64,000 bases of DNA from JAFDZV01 sp035549015 (GTDB lineage: Bacteria > Bacteroidota > Ignavibacteria > OLB7). Positions 8,839 through 19,100 of this stretch are shown one piece after another (positions within the stretch are counted from its first letter, which is position 1; every line of letters starts with the position of its first letter). The notes beneath the pieces were generated by a model. The model saw only the letters and a list, made by a program, of their open reading frames with translations. It did not search any database and had not been told where the DNA came from. The position numbers were made by a program, and so were the translations under genes. The DNA is taken from the NCBI GenBank assembly GCA_035549015.1, contig DASZRW010000014.1, forward strand, positions 1-64,000, in the 5' to 3' direction.

Positions 8839-10395
8839 ATGACCGTATTCACACGTTTCACGCCGGCGATCGCCGGGCGCGCAGCATCCCTGCGATATCG
8901 CCTGGCGGCGGCCGCATCGGCATTGCTCCTCCTGATCGTCGGGCTGGCCGCGGCGCCGCAGATGCAGGCCCAATGCAACAAGGGGATTACCGACCCATGC
9001 AAGGACCCGAAGTGTTCCACGCAGGTCATACAGTTGGGAACGGGTTACGACCAGATCAACAACACCACGTACAATGCCGGCGACAAGGACAACTACTGGA
9101 CCATCGTGCAGGATGGCGCGCACGGCCTCACCGTTCCGCGCGCGGCCGACGTCATCAAACCGGCGCCGATCTGGCCGGGCCCGCTGCCGAACTCGCAGTG
9201 GATCGGTGCATTCCCCGGCAGCGGCGACGACGGCTATCTGGGCACCGTCACCTATGAGCGGTGCTTCTGCGTCTGCGGCGACAAGTCCGAGATCAAGATC
9301 GATCTGGACATCCTCGTGGATGACGCCGCGATCGTCACATTCGATGGCTCGGTGGTGGCGATAATCAAGGATCCCGGCTACGTCAACCCGACGCATGTGT
9401 CGTTCGGACAGGTGGTTACCGGCGGCCGGCACTGCATCCAGATTCAGGTGCAGAACGTCAAGCTTCCATATGCCGGGCTCGATGTCAGCGGAACGGTCTC
9501 CGGAGCAGGCCTCCTCCGTGACGAGTGCTGCTCGGCCGAGGTGCCGATAAAGGATCCCTGCTGCCAGACCGATCGCCTGGTGATCCCGACGGACGATACA
9601 TGGACCATCACCACCGGTCCCGCGGCGTTCGCTCCGTACCCGCAGTGCGCGACAATCATCAGCAACCCACACCCGGCGTGGCATGCCCCGGTGGGTGGAA
9701 CAAACTGGATCGGCACGAACGCCAGCGGCACGTCCGGCCCGTGGGGTCCGAACCCTGACATCTATGTCTACCACAAGGGCTTCTGCGTTGAGCAGGACGG
9801 AACATACATCATCACCATCACGTCGATGGCAGACGATGTCGGCACGATCATCCTCAACGGAGTCGTGATCGGAAACACCGGCGGATTTACTTCGCCTGTT
9901 ACGCAGACCTTCATCGTGGGGCTCACCAAGGGCTGCAACTGCTTCGACTTCGAGGTACAGGATATCGGCTTTGTGGTAACCGGGCTGGACGCGATGATCG
10001 ACATCCAGGGCGGACTGCTGCTGAAGCCGGAGTGCTGCGACTGCTCCAGGTGCGCCGCCGATCCCCAGCCGCGCAACCACCGTCTGCTCGACGGGGCAAG
10101 CGGCGTTGCGCCGATCCACGGCTCCAGCACGTCGGAGGCACACCCGATGCTGGTGAGCATCCCGAACCCGACCACCGGCGATGCCGAGGTGCACTACGTG
10201 CTCGATCACAATGCCAACGCACAGGTGGAGCTCTTCAACAATGCGGGCCAGCGCGTGCTGATCGTTGATCAGGGGGAGCGTGCCAGCGGCCAGCATCAGG
10301 TCCCCGTCAGCACGAAGGGGCTTCCGGCCGGAACGTATCACCTGCAGTTGAAGTACGACGGGCACACGCTCTCGATCCCTGTCAGCGTGCAGTAA
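8839..10395 (+). CDS. Secreted Cys-rich protein with two tandem repeats and a T9SS-type C-terminal domain
   Basis: The 518-residue protein starts with a Sec signal (long Ala/Leu core ending APQMQAQ). Two repeats of about 170 residues follow. Each contains an aromatic NxxWIG stretch, a Cys-rich strand (CFCVCGD in the first, GFCVEQDG in the second), a DDxxxxxxxG beta segment, and a closing ECC (DECCS and PECCD). This looks like a duplicated beta-sandwich of lectin or adhesin type, but I cannot name the family. The C-terminus is a T9SS CTD (IPNPTTGDAEVHYVL, VELFNNAGQRVLI, LPAGTYHLQL). GGAG precedes the ATG by 6 nt, which decides this start over a longer open frame. A strong hairpin follows the stop. 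Confidence 0.85.
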   Translation: MTVFTRFTPAIAGRAASLRYRLAAAASALLLLIVGLAAAPQMQAQCNKGITDPCKDPKCSTQVIQLGTGYDQINNTTYNAGDKDNYWTIVQDGAHGLTVPRAADVIKPAPIWPGPLPNSQWIGAFPGSGDDGYLGTVTYERCFCVCGDKSEIKIDLDILVDDAAIVTFDGSVVAIIKDPGYVNPTHVSFGQVVTGGRHCIQIQVQNVKLPYAGLDVSGTVSGAGLLRDECCSAEVPIKDPCCQTDRLVIPTDDTWTITTGPAAFAPYPQCATIISNPHPAWHAPVGGTNWIGTNASGTSGPWGPNPDIYVYHKGFCVEQDGTYIITITSMADDVGTIILNGVVIGNTGGFTSPVTQTFIVGLTKGCNCFDFEVQDIGFVVTGLDAMIDIQGGLLLKPECCDCSRCAADPQPRNHRLLDGASGVAPIHGSSTSEAHPMLVSIPNPTTGDAEVHYVLDHNANAQVELFNNAGQRVLIVDQGERASGQHQVPVSTKGLPAGTYHLQLKYDGHTLSIPVSVQ

Positions 10396-10433
10396 CATCG
10401 CCCATCACGAGGCGAACTTCGATTACCATGCAA

Positions 10434-10468
10434 GGCCGCGGCGGCTCCAGTACGGAGCCGCCGCGGCC
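10434..10468. terminator. Strong hairpin between convergent genes
   Basis: A perfect 15-bp GC-rich stem (GGCCGCGGCGGCTCC with its complement) encloses a 5-nt loop. It lies between the secreted protein gene and the convergent kinase-like gene, so it could serve both strands. The T-tract is poor. Confidence 0.6.
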
Positions 10469-10532
10469 GTATTCACGATCCGGCTATCGATTGCCAGGCA
10501 TCGGCGTACGGCCCATGATTCGATGCAGGGGA

Positions 10533-11051
10533 TCAGCCAAGCCAAGCCAGTATCTCAGCGGACGGAGGCTCGAGCGCCGGCTGGGCGGAGAGTTCCTCCT
10601 TCGGCCCCGTATAGGCTGCAAAGCAGGAACGATGGCCCGTCAACGACATGTCGCCACTGCGTGTATAATATTCACCGACCCAACGGAGAAGAAATCCCAG
10701 CCGCGCGTCCTGTTCCTCCCTCGACACATACTTGTGTTCTTCCCAGGGACGCGAACGGCAGTTTGCAATGCATTGCGCCTCACCCGGATTCAGGAAGAGG
10801 AGGCGGGGAGAATATTCCAGGGCCACGCCGATCAGGCCGGCATAACAACCTTCGACCACCCACCGCTCATGGCCGGAGCAGAAGGCGCGGACGTCTGCGC
10901 TCGCAACATCCGGCGGCCTCGGCACGGCGATCTGTCCGGGTTCCCAGGCAACCGAATCGAGATCGAGGAGTGCTGCACCCGTGTGCGCCGCAAGCCATCG
11001 CGCGAGCGTTGATTTTCCGGAGCCCGAATTGCCGAGAATCGCGATACGCAT
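10533..11051 (-). CDS. P-loop NTPase of the adenylate/shikimate kinase-like type
   Basis: The 172-residue protein begins with a Walker A motif at the very N-terminus (GNSGSGKST), followed by ALLDLDSVAWEPG, an arrangement typical of small kinase-like proteins resembling FlaR or nucleoside/shikimate kinases. A WVVEGCYAG strand follows, and a basic lid-like segment (NCRSRPWEEHKY) lies in the second half. The substrate is unknown. AGGAGA precedes the ATG by about 8 nt, supporting this start over an open frame 52 codons longer. It is a single gene, convergent with the secreted protein gene. Confidence 0.8.
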   Translation of the reverse strand: MRIAILGNSGSGKSTLARWLAAHTGAALLDLDSVAWEPGQIAVPRPPDVASADVRAFCSGHERWVVEGCYAGLIGVALEYSPRLLFLNPGEAQCIANCRSRPWEEHKYVSREEQDARLGFLLRWVGEYYTRSGDMSLTGHRSCFAAYTGPKEELSAQPALEPPSAEILAWLG

Positions 11052-11308
11052 CTGTTCAGTCTCCTGATGGTTGGCACCAACGTATCCGGACGTACCCACG
11101 GAGCACCAGAGCCTGCACGATTCAACGGATGGATTGCCGTTCCGGCGCGAGATCGATTGGACATCCCATGTACACGGCATCGGCCAGACGGTGTCCGCTG
11201 CGATCATCCGCCCGGCCCTGCATGCAACAGACGGAACGAACCGTTCATCGGAACTGCATGAACAGAATCCTGATGGCCGGTTCGCTCCGCCGGTGCAATC
11301 AGTGCCTG

Positions 11309-11701
11309 CTATCCACGCGGAAGAGGCTCGAGCATGCTTGCGCGGTTCCCCTCCGTGTCCGTGAAGGCAACGAACTTACCGACGCCCGGGATATCCACCG
11401 GCTCCCCGAGCACCGTGCCGCCGGCGCCGGTGACCTTGGCCATCGACTCCTGAAGATTGTTCACCGAGACAACCAGCGAAGGCTGCTGCATGGTACCGTC
11501 CGGGCTCCTGGGGAAGAAGCCGCCGTTGATGGCGCCCGGGCTCGTGGGACCATTTTCGTTGGAGGGCGTTGTTGTTGCGAGAACATAATTGCCCATCTGT
11601 TCGCCAAGCCCCTGCAACTGCCAGCCGAATGCCGCCCCGTAGAACGCGGTCATCCTGTCCTGATTCTCGTACGGCATCTCGAAGTGAATAACGGGATTCA
11701 T
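11309..11701 (-). CDS. VOC-family (glyoxalase/bleomycin-resistance fold) protein
   Basis: The 130-residue protein has the two beta-alpha-beta-beta-beta modules of the vicinal oxygen chelate superfamily: an N-terminal HFEMPYENQDRMTAFYGAAF and a C-terminal VVSVNNLQESMAKVTGAGG ending in FTDTEGNRASMLEP. Metal-ligand candidates are His5 or its neighbours and the late Glu. The closest type is the uncharacterised YpbP/PhnB-like lineage. It is cytoplasmic and the substrate is not predictable. GGAGGAAG sits before the ATG and fixes the start. The gene is monocistronic. Confidence 0.85.
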   Translation of the reverse strand: MNPVIHFEMPYENQDRMTAFYGAAFGWQLQGLGEQMGNYVLATTTPSNENGPTSPGAINGGFFPRSPDGTMQQPSLVVSVNNLQESMAKVTGAGGTVLGEPVDIPGVGKFVAFTDTEGNRASMLEPLPRG

Positions 11702-11833
11702 TGTCGCTTCCTCCATTGCAGTTTGCGAGTGATTCCCCGCTGCGCGGGTGGCCACGAAGTTACTTCCGTACGTCGCCGTCGCGAACATACGGATTGCCGG
11801 TAAACAGGGGGATGCGCGGTGTGCCTCCCGCGA

Positions 11834-12484
11834 TCAAGGAATGGAAACACCGGGTGGCGCAATACAACCGTCTGGATTTGCCATGAACTCCCCGAGCTGC
11901 CGGTCCGCATCCTCCCTGCTTCCCAGCAGCGCCCGGATCACCGCCTCGCGATCGGCCTGGGACCGATTCTGATTCAGCTTGAACTTCCCCTCGATACGGG
12001 TCAGCTCGATTTCGAACGCAACGATGCCGGAGGTGAGCCCGGCGGTCCACTCATCGGAGACATCCAGTATCCACGGCTCCGCGAAGGCGGCCTCGTGCGT
12101 CGCAACCAGACGTTCCAGAAGCGCAAGCACGCCTGTTCGATCGTCGATGATGGATGTGCGGCCGTAGGCATGCACGACTGTGTAGTTCCAGGTTGGCACG
12201 CTGGGGTGCTCCGTGTACCAGGAAGGTGTGATATAGCGATGCGGCCCCTGAAAGATCACCAATGCCTCTTCGCCCGCGGCGAGATCGCGCCATTGCGGGT
12301 TGGCGCGCGCCATGTGTGCGAGAAGCACGCCCAGGGAGCCGCGATCGGCATCGAGCAGAACGGGAAGATGCGTGGCGAACGGCGCGCCGGACCGGCAGGT
12401 CACCAGGGTAGCGAAGGAGAAGGCACGCATGAACCGATGGAGGAGCCGACGATCCTCCTGGCGAAAATCCTTTGGGATATACAT
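11834..12484 (-). CDS. PaiB-like FMN-binding negative transcriptional regulator
   Basis: The 216-residue protein shows the PaiB family pattern from the first residue: MYIPKDFRQED, then FATLVTCRSGAPFATHLPVLL, HMARANPQWRDL, GPHRYITPSWY, and VPTWNYTVVHAYG. The fold is a flavin-reductase-like split barrel that binds FMN. In Bacillus the paiAB locus represses sporulation and protease genes, but distant homologues may have other roles. GGAG precedes the ATG. It is transcribed away from Tc cluster 1 and shares a 678-bp intergenic region with it. Confidence 0.88.
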   Translation of the reverse strand: MYIPKDFRQEDRRLLHRFMRAFSFATLVTCRSGAPFATHLPVLLDADRGSLGVLLAHMARANPQWRDLAAGEEALVIFQGPHRYITPSWYTEHPSVPTWNYTVVHAYGRTSIIDDRTGVLALLERLVATHEAAFAEPWILDVSDEWTAGLTSGIVAFEIELTRIEGKFKLNQNRSQADREAVIRALLGSREDADRQLGEFMANPDGCIAPPGVSIP

Positions 12485-12910
12485 GGACTGCTCCAACACG
12501 AAGGGGGAAACGAGTTTGTTCGGGACCGCTGGAACGCATTCCGATATTCCCGGACAGCGATTGCAGAAATTGCGCATCCATGATCGCGACGCCGTGCGCC
12601 CAGCGGCCGGACCGGAGCGCGACAGAACCGGATCCGTGTTCGATGACTGCCCCGGAAGTATCCGGAATTTGAAGACGCATTCCGCACGGCTCAACGGCTG
12701 CGAGTGTTGCAATCGATATTCCGAATATAGTGCAATACAACGGTGATCGCGGGATTGAAGAAGCGAGACATTGTCGAAGATGGGTAGCAGGCCCGGCAGC
12801 GGCGAACCCGTTTGCCCGTAGCGCCCTGCCGGATTCGCCTTCATTCACCGGAGGGATCCCGGGAACGCCGGGCGGGCGCCGAATTATTTCGGCACGCAAG
12901 ACCCTCCCCC
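12485..12910. other. Intergenic region between the PaiB-like gene and Tc cluster 1
   Basis: No coding frame is credible. The notable element is an inverted repeat, TTGCA..ATATTC-C-GAATAT..TGCAA at 12708-12735, with an inner 6-bp arm and an outer 5-bp arm. It lies about 230 bp upstream of the PaiB-like start and 175 bp before the Tc promoter, so it could be an operator for either gene. Confidence 0.4.
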
Positions 12911-12942
12911 TTGACATCCCCCCGATCGTTCCCGTATGTTTG
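12911..12942 (+). promoter_or_regulatory. Bacteroidota-type promoter of Tc cluster 1
   Basis: TTGACATC starts at 12911 and TATGTTTG at 12935. The latter matches the Bacteroidota -7 consensus TAnnTTTG. The same pair, extended to TATGTTTGCATC, occurs upstream of Tc cluster 2 at 36574-36604. It would give an untranslated leader of about 210 nt before the TcB-TcC start codon. Confidence 0.65.
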
Positions 12943-13162
12943 CATCAAATACGCGCGGGTTGGTCCACCTCAGACTGAGTGCCGCGCCGATTGAACACCA
13001 GCACAGCCACGTACTCCCCTCTCACTCGCGAGAACCGCGTGCTCGTGTTTCGTGCAATCACCTCCCGTTCTGCGGCCGGCGCCGCTGTATGGGCGCTCCG
13101 CCGTTGTGGAGTGCCAGCCACAGCGCGTGGCGGGATCGGGTTTCATGAACCGGAACGCCACC

Positions 13163-16100
13163 ATGCCGAACAATGAACAGCAGGAGAGCAGCCGCCAGGG
13201 GCAGAACGGCGCGGCAGCTCCAGGCTCACCATCTCCCAAATCGCCGTCACAATCACAAACGCAGCCGAAGGCACAGTCGCAATCCGACGGTTCGCAACAA
13301 AACGGAGCATTTTCAATTTCACCCCTTTCCCTTCCGAAAGGGGGTGGAGCAATTCGCGGCATCGGTGAAAAATTCGGCGTCAATGCCGCCACGGGAACCG
13401 GTTCCATCACGGTTCCACTGGCAACCACACCAGGACGCTCCGAATTCGGCCCGCAGCTAGTCCTCTCCTATGATTCCGGCTCCGGCAACGGACCGTTCGG
13501 CTTCGGATGGAGCCTTGGGCTGCCGGCAATTACGCGCAAGACGGATAAGGGGCTTCCGCGGTACGACGATGGCGGCGAGTCGGACATATTCGTGCTTTCA
13601 GGAGCAGAAGACCTGGTGCCGGTGCTCGACGTCTCCGGCGCGCGCATTCGCATGACGCGTACGGTGCATGGCGTGGCATATACCATCGCGATATATCGCC
13701 CGCGCATCGAAGGATTGTTCTCGCGCATCGAACGCTGGACCCGCAATGCGGACGGCATCAGCCACTGGCGCAGCATCACCCGCGACAATATCACCACGTT
13801 GTACGGCTACGATGCCGGGAGCACGATTACCGATCCGGATAATCCGCGGAATATTTTCGCCTACAGGATCTGCCGCAGCTTCGACGACAAGGGGAATGTT
13901 ATCCGCTACGAATATGCGGCGGAAGATGGCGCCGGCGTGGATCGGACGCACGCGCACGAGGCCAACCGCACCAACGCATCACGCGCAGCCCAGAATTATC
14001 TGAAGCGTATTCGTTACGGCAATGGGACGCCATGGTTTGCGGACTGGTCCGGCGGCGGCAGCGAACCCGCGTTGCCGACGGACTGGCATTTCGAAGTGGT
14101 GCTCGACTACGGCGATCACAACACGCTCGTTCCGGTGCCGACGCCGGACACCGCGTGGCCGGTACGTCCCGATCCCTTCTCGACATTCCGTTCCGGTTTC
14201 GACGTGCGCACATATCGCCGCTGCCGGCGGGTGCTGATGTTCCATCACTTCGCAGGCGAGGCGAACGTCGGCACGAACTGCCTGGTGCAGAGCACCGATT
14301 TCACCTACTCCGACGACGCGGCACCAACCGATCCGACCAACCCGATCTACACGTTCCTCTCCTCCGTTGTCCACACCGGATATCGTCGCGATGGAATGGG
14401 CGGCTACATCAGGCGCACGATGCCGCCAACGGAATTCGAGTACAGCAAACCGGTGATTCAGCCGGACGTGCTGACACTGGATCCGGAAGGGTTCGAGAAC
14501 CTGCCGGAAGGGATGGACGGCTCGCGCTATCAATGGGTGGACCTGGATGGCGAGGGGCTCTCCGGCATCCTGACGGACATGGGTGGCGAGTGGGGATATC
14601 ATCGCAATCTGAGCCCGGTCAACCTGGTTCCAGGCCCCGGCGGCGATCCGGTGATGCGCGCAAAGTTCGGCCCGCTGGAGGAGGTGTCTCCTCTCCCCTC
14701 ACGCTCCGAGCTCGGTGCACAGGTACGCTTGATGGATCTTGCCGGCGACGGCCAGCTTGACGTTGTTCTGCTGGAGGATCCGGCCCCCGGATTCTTCGAA
14801 CGCACCGCCGACGATGCGTGGGCGCCGCTGCAGCGCTTCGCATCGCTGCCTGCGATCAACTGGTCCGATCCCAACCTTCGCCTCATCGATGTCACCGGCG
14901 ATGGACTTGCCGATGCACTCATCACGGAGGAGGGCTTCTTCACCTGGCATCAGTCACTTGGCGAGGATGGATACGCCGAGGCAATGATGGTGCGCACACC
15001 GTGGGACGAGGAGCGCGGGCCTACCGTTGCCTTTGCCGACAGCACCGGCGCCGTGTTCCTGGCGGACATGACCGGCGACGGGCTTACGGACGTTGTGCGC
15101 GTGCGCAACGGCGAGATCTGTTACTGGCCCAATCGCGGCTACGGACGATTCGGCGCGAAGGTGAGCATGGACAACGCGCCGCGCTTCACGGACGACGAGC
15201 GATTCGATGCGCATCGCGTCCGCCTAACCGACATCGACGGTTCAGGTAGCACGGATGTGCTTTATCTCGGCGACGACGGAGTCCACGTCTGCTTCAACCG
15301 CTCCGGTAATTCGTGGGCCGCGCCGGCATTGCTGGCAATTTTCCCGAGCGCCGATATGCTGAGCTCCGTGCAGGTCTGCGACCTGCTGGGCAACGGCACG
15401 GCATGCCTCGTCTGGTCCACCTCGCTTCCGGCGAACACCGGACGGCCGCTTCGCTACATCGATCTGATGGGGGGAAGCAAGCCGCATCTGATGACCACCT
15501 CGCGCAACAACCTCGGCGCCGAGACCCGCGTGCACTATGCTCCCTCCACGAAGTTCTACCTGCAGGACCGGATGGCCGGGACACCGTGGATTACGCGACT
15601 GCCCCATCTGGTGCACGTGGTTGAGAGGACCGAGACATTCGACTTCATCGGCCGAAGCCGTTTCGTGACGCGCTATGCCTACCACCATGGCTACTTCGAC
15701 GGAGTGGAGCGGGAGTTCCGCGGCTTCGGCATGGTGGAACAGTGGGACACCGAGGAACACCGTGACGACATGGCGTTCCCGGAGGCGGAGGCGACGAACT
15801 GGGACAGCATCTCCTGGGTTCCGCCGGTGCACACGAAGACCTGGTTCCATACCGGCGCCTTCGTGGAGGCGGGCACCGTCTCGCTGCAATACGAGAACGA
15901 GTATTGGGCGGAGCCGTCGACGCGAGGCACGTCGCCGGCGGCAGTGGCTGCGCGCGAGGCGCTGCTGCTGCCGGACACGGTGATGCCGGCGGGGCTCACG
16001 GCGCAGGAGACGCGGGAGGCCTACCGGGCGCTCAAGGGTTCGACATTGCGCATCGAAGTCTTCGCCGATGATGGAACGGCGCAGGCGGAGCATCCGTACA

Positions 16101-19100
16101 CCGTCACCGAACAGAATTTCACGGTGATGTACGTCCAGGCATTCGGTCCGAACCAGCATGCGGTGTTCCACGTGCATCCGCGCGAGGCATTGCACTACCA
16201 CTACGAGCGGAACCCGGCCGATCCGCGCATCACGCACGACATAACGCTCGCCACGGACAACTTCGGCAACGTGCTCCAGTCGGTATCAGTAGGCTACGGA
16301 CGCCGTGCCGGGTACACGGCGCCAGAGCCACTGCTCACGAGCGCATTCCAATCCATGCTGGCGCATGACCAGACACAGCTGCACATCGGTGCAGTTGAAC
16401 ATACATTCACTACGCCGCTCAATCAGCCATGGGACGCGACAAGCTTCGACGTATTTCGAGCCCCGGTGGAGTGCGAGACTATTGCAGCGGAACTGACCGG
16501 GGTCACGCCGGCGGGTGGTCGCTTTACTTTCAGCGAGATGGCGGCAAACTGGACGACTCTCTGGAGCGGCGCCCATGACATCGCATATGAGGAAGTATCC
16601 ACGCCGGACATCGAAGGAGTTGGCACCCCGACCGGACTGGCACGGCGTATAACCTCGCACAGCCGCACGCTCTATCGCCGTGATGATCTGAGCGGGCTCC
16701 TTCCGCTCGGCACCCTGGAGGCGCATGCGATTGCCGGGGAGGCCTATCAACTTGCATTGACGCCAGGCCTCATCAACCGCATTTTCGGCACGCGAGTCAA
16801 CAGCACTATCCTGGGCGAAGGTGGATATGTGCAACTCCCGGGAAGCAGCGACTGGTGGATTCCAACAGGCCGAGTCTACCTGTCGCCCGGGGACACCGAC
16901 ACACCGGCGCAGGAGCTCACCCAGGCGCAGGCGCACTTCTACGCCGTGCGTCGTGCAATCGATCCGTTTGGATCGATCACGCGCGTCAGAAGCGATGCGT
17001 ACAACCTGTTGCCGCTGGAGGTCACCGATCCACTGGGCAATACCACGATGGCCGACAACGACTACCGCGTCATGCATCCGTTCCGCCTCACCGATCCGAA
17101 CGGGAACTTCAGCGAGTCCGCATTCGACTGCCTCGGCATGGTTGTCGGCACGGCTCTGTACGGAAAGGCCGGCGAGGGGGACTCACTTGCCGGATTCGAT
17201 CCGGACCTTTCGGACGCAGCCATTCTTGCCATACGCGCGAACCCTCTCAGCAGCCCGGGAACTCTCCTCGGCAACGCAACGTCGCGCATCGTCTACGACG
17301 CGTTTGGATACTATCGCACCCGGAACCTGTCGGTGCCGGAACCAGCCATGGTCTACGTTCTGGCGCGCGAGATTCACGTTTCAGACGTTCCACCCGGTGG
17401 CTCCACACCGTATCACCACATGCTGGCATACTCGGACGGCTTCGGTCGCGAGGCGCAACACAAGATGCAGGCGGAACCGGGGCCTGTTCCCGGTCTCGGG
17501 GGAACCATATCGCCGCGCTGGGTGGGAAGCGGTTGGACGATTTTCAACAACAAGGGTAGCGCCGTTCGGAAATTCGAGCCGTTCTTCACGGCAACACACG
17601 AATTCGAGTTCAACCGGCAGGTGGGGGTGAGCTCCATTCTCTTCCATGACGCTACCGATCGCGTGGTCGCGATGCTGCATCCGGACAACAGTTTCGAGAA
17701 GACGGTGTTCGATGCCTGGCGCCAGGAGACATGGGATCGGAACGACACAGCAAGCATCAGCGATCCGCGCGCAGATGCCGACGTTGGTGATTTCTTCACA
17801 CGACTGCTTGGCACGGCGCCGGGAGCGTTCACCTCGTGGTACGACCTGCGCGTTGGTGGAACATACGGGAGCACGGCCAACGAACGCCTGGCGAATCAGG
17901 ATGCAGCCATAAAGGTGGCTGCGCATGCTGCAACACCGGCCGTCATGTACTTCGACTCACTCGGCCGCACATGCCTCAGCATTGCAGACAACGGCGTGGT
18001 TGGCGGTGTAGACCAACGTTATGCCACTCGTACCGCGATGGACACCGAGAACAAACCGCTCGCGGTTATCGATCCTCTGGGACGTCACGTGGCGGAGTTC
18101 TGCTATCGCGAGCCCTCCGGGGGTTCGGGATTCGTATACGTTGCCGGCTATGACGTGGTGCGCAGACCTCTGTATCAGAACGGCATGGATGGCGGCGAAC
18201 GGCGCATTCTTCAAAACGTGCACGGTGACGTGATCCGCACATGGGATGCGCGAGGGTTCACGCTCCGCATTCTCTACGATGCGTTACGCCGCCCCACGCA
18301 TCGTTATGTGGATCGCGCAGGGTTCGGCGAGACACTTGCAGAGCGCATGGTTTACGGCGAACGGCATTCCGATGCAACCCGGAATCTGAAGGGACATCTC
18401 TTCCGCCACTACGACAGCGGCGGCGTTGCCAGCCATGACCGGCATGACTTCAAGGGGAACCTGCTGGAAAGTGGGCGGCAGCTTGCCGTGCAGACGCCCT
18501 CGATGACGTCGCCGCCCGACGTCGACCGCGCCCCCGATTGGTCAGCGATCGCAACGATCACCGACTCGCCAACGCTGGATATTACCGCACTGGATGCCGC
18601 GGCTGCGCCGATGCTCGACGCGAACGATGCATTCATCGCTTCGAGTCGCTTCGACGCACTCAACCGTTCCGTGCAAATGGTGACGCCGCATCTCGCCGGC
18701 GGAAATCCCAATGTAATTCAGCCGCGTTACAACGAGGCCAACCTGCTCGAGGCGATCGACGTCTGGGTACGGCAGGGCTCCGCTCCCGGCGGCCTGCTTG
18801 CTCCGGCAACGGCCGATATCAATGCGGTAACGGATGTCAACTACAACGCTCGGGGACAGCGTATCGACATTACGCTCGGCAACGGCAGCGTGACAAGCTA
18901 TGCCTACGACCCGGATGTATTCCGCCTGGCAACCCTCACCACGACGCGCCCACATCCGAATCCGAATGCGCGAACTGTACAGGCTCTCTCGTACACGTAC
19001 GATCCTGCCGGCAATGTCACACGAATCCGTGACGACGCAGATATTCAAAATGTGGTCTACTTCCGGAATCAGCGGGTGGATCCTACGGCAGACTATACGT

